Origin: an uncultured Collinsella sp.
GTDB lineage: Bacteria; Actinomycetota; Coriobacteriia; Coriobacteriales; Coriobacteriaceae
Reading direction: 5' to 3'
Assembly: GCA_900557505.1 (NCBI GenBank)
Contig: USTC01000062.1
Span: 1 to 6,765, forward strand
DNA length: 6,765 nt
This document shows positions 1 to 5,400 of this stretch, one piece after another; the stretch's first letter is position 1; each line of letters begins with the position of its first letter. The notes beneath the pieces were generated by a model. It worked only from the letters and a program-made list of their open reading frames with translations, was not told the origin of the DNA and ran no database searches. A program made the position numbers and the translations under genes.

Positions 1-101
1 TGGCGCTCGACGGTTTTGAGGCGGCGCTCACCGACAAGGCCGCCAAGCAGCGCATGTGGGCCTACATTAAGCAGCTGACCCCGGCGGCTGCACCGCTGTA
101 G
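1..101 (+). CDS. C-terminal end of an unidentified protein (5' truncated)
   Basis: The reading frame that begins with the full codon at position 3 is open from the window edge to a TAG stop at 99-101, giving 32 C-terminal residues that end in Pro-Ala-Ala-Ala-Pro-Leu. Codon third positions are almost all G or C, as in the neighbouring genes, and the other frames look less gene-like. The visible tail is an Ala/Lys/Gln-rich stretch that would form a helix, followed by a short Ala/Pro tail. I see no motif that identifies a family, so the function is unknown. The gene converges with the sensor kinase gene, leaving 18 bp between the two stop codons, so it is not part of that operon. Confidence 0.65.
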   Translation, partial: ALDGFEAALTDKAAKQRMWAYIKQLTPAAAPL

Positions 102-102
102 C

Positions 103-120
103 GAGGCTGGCGGCAGCCCC
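103..120. other. Short hairpin between convergent gene ends
   Basis: GGCTG at 105-109 and CAGCC at 114-118 form a perfect 5-bp GC-rich stem with a GCGG loop, inside the 18-bp gap between the stop of the upstream gene and the stop of the kinase gene. The position suits a shared, bidirectional transcription end. Neither strand has a T-run after the stem, so this is not a convincing intrinsic terminator. It may be a fortuitous GC hairpin. Confidence 0.25.
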
Positions 121-1397
121 TACATCACGGCGCGCAGCTCAAACCGGTCGCCGTTAATGCGGAACTGGCAGTTGCCGTTCATGCGCTCGACGGCAAGCTT
201 AATGCTCTTGGTGCCAAAGCTGTGCCCAGTGTGCTGAGCCACGGGCATGCCGTCGACCATGTGCGGCGCACGGCCAAACGTGTTGGAAACCAGCAATAGA
301 AGCTGACCGTCTTCGTAGCGAAGGTCCAGGTCGACAAACCGCTTGCCTTCGGGGGCGGCGCTCGCCGCGGCGATGGCATTGTCCAGGGCGTTCGATACCA
401 CACTGAACAGATCGACATCGCCCACGTGGACGGTTTCGGGCACGGCGGCGCGCAGGTCGGCGGTGATGCCGTGCGCGTTGATGTCCGCGGAAAGCGACGA
501 GAGCGCAATGTTGACCGTTTCGTTGGCGCAGTAGCGGCGCACGGCGGTGCGGTCGTTGGTCTCGCAGAGCGCGTCGATGCGCTCGAGCGCCTCATCGGTG
601 TGACCCTCTTCGATCAGGGCCGCTAGACCGCGCAGGTAGTGGCGCATGTCGTGACGGAGAACCGAGAGCTCGCGTCCGGACTGGCGCCAGGCTTCGAGCT
701 CTTTGATGGCCGCGCTGTCGCGGGTCGCGAGCATCCAGCGCTCGCGCTCGGCGATTTCCTTTGCCTCGTATTCGCGAAGGTAGACGGCAAGAAACATAAG
801 GTAGAAGGCGCAGAGGGCGAACGCCAAAAACTCAACGGTTACCACCGAGCCCGAGTGGAACAGCGTGGTATAGACGTTGGTGGCGTAGTCGAAGATGTAG
901 TAGACGAGCGGCAGGATGAGCAGAATCTCCAGCTCGGTGGGGCTTTTGATCGCCAGGCGGGGGCCAATCTCGCTTGCCCAATGCAACAAGACGGCAAAGA
1001 CGCCGAGCGTGGTGATGATGCGCGCCACGTAGTACGCGACCTGCGAATCGGTGGCGGCGAATGCGGCGATGCCCACCCAGTTGCTAAACTGGCAGCTCAG
1101 GTAGGCACTGGTAACGCCCAGGATGGAGAGCAGCGGACTCAGGCGATAGCGTACGCACAGGTAGACGACAAGCGGCAGATGCACGACGAGCGGATAGACC
1201 TGTCGGGCAAACAGCTCACCGCCGACGAGGTTGGCAATCGCAAAAGCGGTGCCGGTTACGGCGCCGACCCCCACCAGTTCGAGCGAATGGCGGCCGTTGA
1301 TCTCGACACCGCACAGCGCCGCCGAGGCAAAGACGCCAAAGAGCAACGTCGTCGCATGGTGGATTGCCCAAAGTACCAGTTCTGCCGAGGAAAGCAT
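120..1397 (-). CDS. Multi-pass membrane sensor histidine kinase, GHKL/AgrC-like
   Basis: This 425-residue protein is the membrane sensor of a two-component system. It should autophosphorylate and pass phosphate to the LytTR regulator encoded just upstream. Residues 1-208 hold six or seven hydrophobic segments (about 6-29, 41-59, 66-84, 87-113, 119-140, 154-175, 185-208) with only short loops, so sensing probably occurs within the membrane region as in AgrC-type kinases. A charged coiled-coil linker (about 209-245) leads to the H-box LRHDMRHYL with His249. The ATPase domain follows, with the N-box NALDN (336-340) and the G-box GHSFGTKSI (391-399). The G-box has Ser where the central Gly is common. 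A longer open frame begins at 1478, but the Met at 1397 is preferred: it has GGGAG (1404-1408) six bases upstream and overlaps the regulator stop as TGATG. The ligand cannot be told from sequence; a peptide is only an analogy. Confidence 0.93.
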   Translation of the reverse strand: MLSSAELVLWAIHHATTLLFGVFASAALCGVEINGRHSLELVGVGAVTGTAFAIANLVGGELFARQVYPLVVHLPLVVYLCVRYRLSPLLSILGVTSAYLSCQFSNWVGIAAFAATDSQVAYYVARIITTLGVFAVLLHWASEIGPRLAIKSPTELEILLILPLVYYIFDYATNVYTTLFHSGSVVTVEFLAFALCAFYLMFLAVYLREYEAKEIAERERWMLATRDSAAIKELEAWRQSGRELSVLRHDMRHYLRGLAALIEEGHTDEALERIDALCETNDRTAVRRYCANETVNIALSSLSADINAHGITADLRAAVPETVHVGDVDLFSVVSNALDNAIAAASAAPEGKRFVDLDLRYEDGQLLLLVSNTFGRAPHMVDGMPVAQHTGHSFGTKSIKLAVERMNGNCQFRINGDRFELRAVM

Positions 1398-2119
1398 CAG
1401 CGTCTCCCGCCCTCGAACCGCACCGCAAAGTAGGCGTCTTGGAATCCCTGCTTGCAGCTGCGCGCGAGCGGTATGCACGCGCCCGAGCGCATGACGATTT
1501 CCGTGCGGTTAAAGTGGTCGATGTTGCGCAGATTGACCTGGTAGCTGCGGTGGCACTTAAAAAAGGCCGCGTTTTGGGCCAGCCGGTCCTCGATGCTGCG
1601 GAACGGCTCGAGCGCCTCGATATCGCGGCCATCGCACAGGTGGAAGACCACGTGCTTGTTGCGAGCCTCGGCATATTCGATATCGGATAGGCGCAGGGCA
1701 TGGTAGCCAAAGGACGTCTTGATGACGAGCTCGTCGATCGTTGCCGGACGCAGGCTCGACAGCTCGTCGAGCAGCTGCGCCACGCGCTCGTAGGTCACGG
1801 GTTTGAGCAGGTAGTCGAAGGCGCGGACCTCGTAGGACTCAAGCGCGAACTCGGGCGATGAGGTCAGAAATACCAAGTGCACGGCGGTATCGGATTGACG
1901 CAGCTCGCGGGCGGTGTCCATGCCGTTGACGAGCGGCATGATCATGTCGAGCATGATAATGTCGGCGCGCGATGCGGCATGGCGTGCCAGCAGGTCCTCG
2001 CCGCGCGTGACGAGTGCAACATCGACCGCCGTACCCGTCTCGGCCGACCAGCGGTTGATCATGCGGTGCAGGTTATCTAGAAAGGCGACGTCGTCGTCGC
2101 AGGCGATGATTTTGAGCAT
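1397..2119 (-). CDS. LytTR-family response regulator (AgrA-like)
   Basis: This 240-residue cytoplasmic DNA-binding regulator is the partner of the downstream kinase. Residues 1-120 form a receiver domain: the acidic cluster Asp8-Asp9-Asp10, the phospho-acceptor Asp58 in IIMLDMIMP, Thr86 in the FLTSS segment and Lys106 in LLKP are all present, so it should be phosphorylatable. Residues about 130-235 match a LytTR DNA-binding domain, with a segment like ALRLSDIEYAEARNKHV, then FKCHRSYQVNLRNI, then IPLARSCKQGF near the end. The length is normal for AgrA/ComE-type regulators. The frame is open further upstream to 2206, but the Met at 2119 starts the canonical MLKIIACDDD receiver strand and follows AAGGGGG by six bases. 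It is the first gene of the operon and is transcribed away from the large surface-protein gene, which is the obvious candidate target. That target assignment is inferred from arrangement only. Confidence 0.95.
   Translation of the reverse strand: MLKIIACDDDVAFLDNLHRMINRWSAETGTAVDVALVTRGEDLLARHAASRADIIMLDMIMPLVNGMDTARELRQSDTAVHLVFLTSSPEFALESYEVRAFDYLLKPVTYERVAQLLDELSSLRPATIDELVIKTSFGYHALRLSDIEYAEARNKHVVFHLCDGRDIEALEPFRSIEDRLAQNAAFFKCHRSYQVNLRNIDHFNRTEIVMRSGACIPLARSCKQGFQDAYFAVRFEGGRR
1404..1408 (-). promoter_or_regulatory. Ribosome binding site deciding the kinase start
   Basis: On the minus strand GGGAG lies six bases before the ATG at 1397-1395, inside the 3' end of the regulator gene. It supports the internal Met rather than the upstream Met at 1478. 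With the one-base TGATG stop/start overlap it suggests translational coupling of regulator and kinase. Confidence 0.7.
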
Positions 2120-2125
2120 ATTGGG

Positions 2126-2132
2126 CCCCCTT
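2126..2132 (-). promoter_or_regulatory. Ribosome binding site of the response regulator
   Basis: AAGGGGG on the minus strand ends six bases before the ATG at 2119-2117. It fixes the start at the receiver-domain Met rather than at the upstream in-frame Met at 2206. It abuts a self-complementary GGGCCC (2123-2128), which could partly mask the site. Confidence 0.7.
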
Positions 2133-2161
2133 AGTACCTCGATTTTGCCACATCGTGCACG

Positions 2162-2180
2162 CGCCACCCGCGGGGGTGCG
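2162..2180. other. GC hairpin in the regulator mRNA leader
   Basis: CGC (2162-2164) plus ACCC (2166-2169) pair with GGGT (2174-2177) plus GCG (2178-2180), with one bulged base at 2165 and a four-base loop. The hairpin lies about 40 bases upstream of the regulator start, in what would be its 5' untranslated leader. It has no T-run, so it is not a classic terminator. A role in mRNA stability or leader control is only a possibility, and GC-rich DNA forms such stems by chance. Confidence 0.3.
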
Positions 2181-2240
2181 TTCCGTTTGCGCCCCACGGT
2201 ACGCAACTCGCGCCGAGCGGCAGGGTGTCAAAACATGCGG

Positions 2241-2269
2241 TTGCACAATACCAGGTGGATATATATGTC
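2241..2269 (+). promoter_or_regulatory. Weak putative promoter of the surface-protein gene
   Basis: TTGCAC at 2241-2246 could serve as a poor -35. The AT-rich stretch GATATATATG (2258-2267) offers several imperfect -10 hexamers: TATATG 15 bases on, or TATGTC 17 bases on. No better site appears between here and the start at 2359. It overlaps the minus-strand operon promoter almost completely, so the two could compete or share a regulator. The weakness of both boxes would fit a need for an activator, but the placement is uncertain. Confidence 0.25.
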
Positions 2270-2271
2270 AA
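2245..2271 (-). promoter_or_regulatory. Putative promoter of the regulator-kinase operon
   Basis: On the minus strand a perfect -35 hexamer TTGACA (2271-2266) is followed 15 bases later by TATTGT (2250-2245). TGG directly precedes this -10 box, giving an extended -10. The spacer is shorter than the ideal 17 bases, but the extended -10 can compensate. Transcription would start near 2238, leaving a leader of about 120 bases that includes the hairpin at 2162-2180. This is the only good sigma-70-type site I see upstream of the operon. Confidence 0.45.
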
Positions 2272-2344
2272 TTTGAGCTGGCGGCTGGCGAGGGACCATG
2301 CCGGCCGCGCCAAGCGATATCGGACATCGCGAAAGCATAGGGGT

Positions 2345-2351
2345 AAGGGAG
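2345..2351 (+). promoter_or_regulatory. Ribosome binding site of the surface-protein gene
   Basis: AAGGGAG lies seven bases before the ATG at 2359 and supports that start. A second purine-rich site, GAAGGAG at 2361-2367, sits six bases before the in-frame ATG at 2374, so initiation at Met6 is also possible. Either start leaves a workable signal peptide. Confidence 0.65.
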
Positions 2352-2358
2352 CTGAACG

Positions 2359-2460
2359 ATGAAGGAGAAGAAGATGGGGATGCGCGCTGCGTTGATGCGT
2401 CTGCTGGGTATCGCAACCGTGGCATGCGCGCTCGTGGCGACGCCGGCTGTGGCCAGTGCC
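2359..2460 (+). other. Signal peptide of the surface protein
   Basis: Residues 1-34 have a basic n-region (Lys2, Lys4, Lys5, Arg9, Arg14), a hydrophobic core LLGIATVACALVATPAV, and a signal peptidase I motif Ala-Ser-Ala (32-34) before Glu35. There is no Cys at +1, so it is not a lipoprotein. I see no YSIRK/GS-type motif in the signal. Confidence 0.85.
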
Positions 2461-5400
2461 GAGACACAGGTGCCTGCTAATTCACAAGTTCTGTCGCTTG
2501 GACAGGCAGGCAAAGAGCCCGTTAAAATCACCGAGCCTGGTTGCTATGTGCTCAGGACGAGCGAAAATCAGACCACGCCCTCCTCGGGCTACGTCATCGA
2601 CGTTCCGAACGCGACTTCGTATAACCCCGTGACGATTTACATTGATGGCACGGTCTACGTGAACGATCGTACGAACGCGTTGGTCGGTCAAGAACGATGG
2701 CTGTTCAACATCAAGCGGGGCAGCAATATCGAGTTCATCGGTATCAACAATCCGTGCGTCAGCTTTCATAGAAACCAAAAGCAATTTGAGTCCGTAAGCG
2801 GCTTTTTGACCGACCGCTATTACAGCGGTGGCTACAAAAAGGCATCGGGCGACATCTCGGTTGGCCTGGGGGTTGGCGACGGCTCGCAGAACTTCATTCT
2901 CTCGTATGGCAGCAAGTATGAGCAAAAGGTACCTGCGATTTCGTTGGGAAGCACCGAGGGCGAGCTGACCGCCAAGTTCGAAAAGCTGAAGATCCAAGGC
3001 TATGTTGGTAGGTCGGGCGCAGTGGCGGGCAACGCTCAAGAGTATGCCGTCCCTGCACATCTCTTCCGTGAGGGCAGGGATACGACTGGTGGCAACATCA
3101 ATCCCTTCACGGCGACTTTTACCGACTGCGAGTTCTACGATACGTCCGGAGACTTTAATGGCGCTGTTTCCGTTGATGGCAACAGCAGCTTCAAGATGCC
3201 CAAAGACGGAAGCGCTGTCGCAAAGTTGACGGCGACGTTCAACAATTGCAGCTTCACTGGCAGCAATGGGGAGAACGTGGGCGTCAGGCAGACGAACAAT
3301 AGTTACAGCTCAGTCGAAGCGGCTCGTTATTTTGCTAATTCTTCTGTCCTTAATACCTATGCTGTCGCAGGCGTGATGGGCGTCACCAACGCTACGGTCA
3401 ACCTCAACGACTGCAAGATGAGCAACTTCCACAGCACGCGTTCGAGCTCGGCCGACAACACTTTGACAGTCGATGCCCTTAATGTTGCACGAAGCGCTCG
3501 CTGCAACATAAACGGCGGCGAAATTTCTCGCTATGGCGCGCGCGGCAATACGTGCGTGGTATACGCCGCCGGAACCCTTACCCTTAACGGATCGCCGGAA
3601 ATCGCGAGCTACTGGAAGAACAGCCACGCCGACGATACTAATTATGGCGACAAGTACACTGAAGCTGATAAGGCTACGGGAACCGCCAAGAGCCTGTATG
3701 TCCCGAAGAAAAAGAGTGTCGATGCCAACGTCCCGGCGCTGAATATCGCGTCTGACTTCTCCGTACGCGGAGGCTTTGGAGACAATGTTTGGATCTCGAT
3801 TGAGGAGACTGCGGACAGTAATGGCGTAAAGTCGCGTGTCCTTGGCACCTGCGAATCCAACAAGATCGAAGGCGTTGTGCCAGACGGCTCGTCCGAGAAC
3901 GACGACAACTCCGACAAGTACGAGGTCGTGAACCTTAACGGCGACCTCACCTTCCGCGAGACCATCCACCAGCACAAGTGGAACGTTGAGGCTGACGGTT
4001 TGGGCGTTCGCGCTTCGTGCGTGGGCCCGTTCCGCAACAGCGAGTGCGAATATGGCAAGGACGAGAGCGGTGAGCCCAAAAAGTACCTGAGGGCCACGTA
4101 TGAGCTCTCCATGTCCAAGGCAACGAGCTCTCAGAGCACCGAACTTGTCTATGACGGTTGCCCGGTAAAGATTGCTTTGAATAAGGACGGCGCGTGGAAT
4201 CTAGAGCAGATGGGCGTGACGGCCAGCGATGAATTCACGTGGTATCAGTGCAAGTCCCAGGCGGACGCCGAGGCATATAAAAACGGCACCAAGCTCAAGG
4301 GCGCCCCGACGGACGCTGGCTACTACTATGTCGTCACGAGCTTTAAGACTGCCTCTGGTCAGACGCTCGAGGGCAAGAAGGCCTTTGAGATTTCGCCGCG
4401 TCGCCTGGTTAGGGGTCAATCCTACCAGTTCACCCTTAAAGACGGCGGCAAGGGCGCGGGCAAGTATGCCTATGACGGCAAGGAGCATCAGCCTGTCGTC
4501 GAAAGTGCAAAGTTCAAAAACGGTGCCGGTGAGTGGGTCGATCTCGTTGAGGGCAAGGATTACGAGCTCAGCGCTCGAAGTGAATCCGGACTGAAGCAGA
4601 CCGAGCCAGGGCAATACGAGTGCATTGTCATCGGTAAGGGCAACTTCGCGACCGATGGCGGCACCACAAGTGTTCTGACGCTCAAATGGGAGATCGTCGA
4701 CGTTTCGCGTTTTGACCTCGAGGTCGCTGGCTTCGATGGCATCTATGACGGTAAAGAGCACGGCATTACGGTCAACGTTAAGAATGACCCCGTTCCGGCG
4801 GATATGAAAATCGAGTACCGCGAAGACGGCGGTGATTGGACGACGAAAAAGCCGGCCTATCGCACTGCGGCCGATTACACGACCTACTACCGTGTGACGG
4901 CTTCTGACTACCTGACCGTCAAGGGCAGTGCGACCGTGAAGATTTCCAAGGCCGATCAGGATGCGCCGGCTGGGCTCGTGGGCAATAATTGGACTACGTG
5001 CAACAGCAAGGACGGTTCCATCTCGGGCGTGACCAAGGCGATGGAATACCGTCGCGGGTCGAGCGGGAGCTATCAGAAGATAACGTCTGACGGTAAACTG
5101 ACCGGGCTTACGAAGTCGGGAACGTATTACGTCCGCTTTGCCGAGGATAGCAACCACAATGCGTCTGCCGATGCCGAGGTTAAGATCGAGCAGGGCCCCC
5201 ATGCCGTTGCCGACAATGCAGCTTGGAAGCCGAATGGCGAAGGTAGCCACGTTAAGCGCTGCAAGTACTGCAAGACGGAGCAGGAGCGCCAGCCCTGCAG
5301 GTGGAAATATGAGATCGTTACGCCCGCCACGCCTGAGGCCGATGGCGTTCGTCAAAAGGTCTGCAGGGTTTGCAACGGCAGGTGGGATGAAGAACGTTAT

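Noticed and set aside
103..120. Intrinsic terminator between the convergent genes
   Set aside because: The stem is only 5 bp and neither strand has a following T-run, so it is listed only as a hairpin.
639..1433. Plus-strand open frame of 264 codons opposite the sensor kinase
   Set aside because: It is codon-aligned antisense to the kinase, has a biased Gly/Arg/Asp/Gln composition and shows no motif. The minus-strand kinase motifs are unambiguous.
1398..1478. N-terminal extension of the sensor kinase to the Met at 1478
   Set aside because: The extra 27 residues overlap the regulator's coding end and are Arg-rich. The Met at 1397 has a good ribosome binding site, a coupled TGATG overlap and leads directly into the first membrane helix.
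2120..2206. N-terminal extension of the response regulator to the Met at 2206
   Set aside because: The extension is Arg-rich and outside the receiver fold. The strong AAGGGGG six bases before the ATG at 2119 marks the canonical start.
2203..2244. GCAAC (2203-2207) and GTTGC (2240-2244) inverted repeat as an operator
   Set aside because: The arms are only 5 bp and 32 bases apart, and are expected by chance. They do not match the usual LytTR direct-repeat arrangement.
2131..2313. Minus-strand 60-codon frame in the intergenic region, with a Cys-containing stretch (YCATACFDTLP) that superficially recalls an AgrD-type peptide precursor
   Set aside because: Its ATG at 2313 has no Shine-Dalgarno sequence and lies upstream of the likely operon promoter (2271-2245), so it would not be on that transcript. 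The product has Arg/Gly-rich, non-AgrD-like ends and there is no AgrB partner.
2314..2330. GCGAT-N7-ATCGC inverted repeat upstream of the surface gene
   Set aside because: The arms are 5 bp in GC-rich DNA, there is no T-run, and nothing links it to a known regulator.
2482..3975. Minus-strand open frames at 2482-3060 and 3310-3975
   Set aside because: Both are in the same register as the large antisense shadow and end at TCA codons of the surface gene. Neither shows recognisable protein features.
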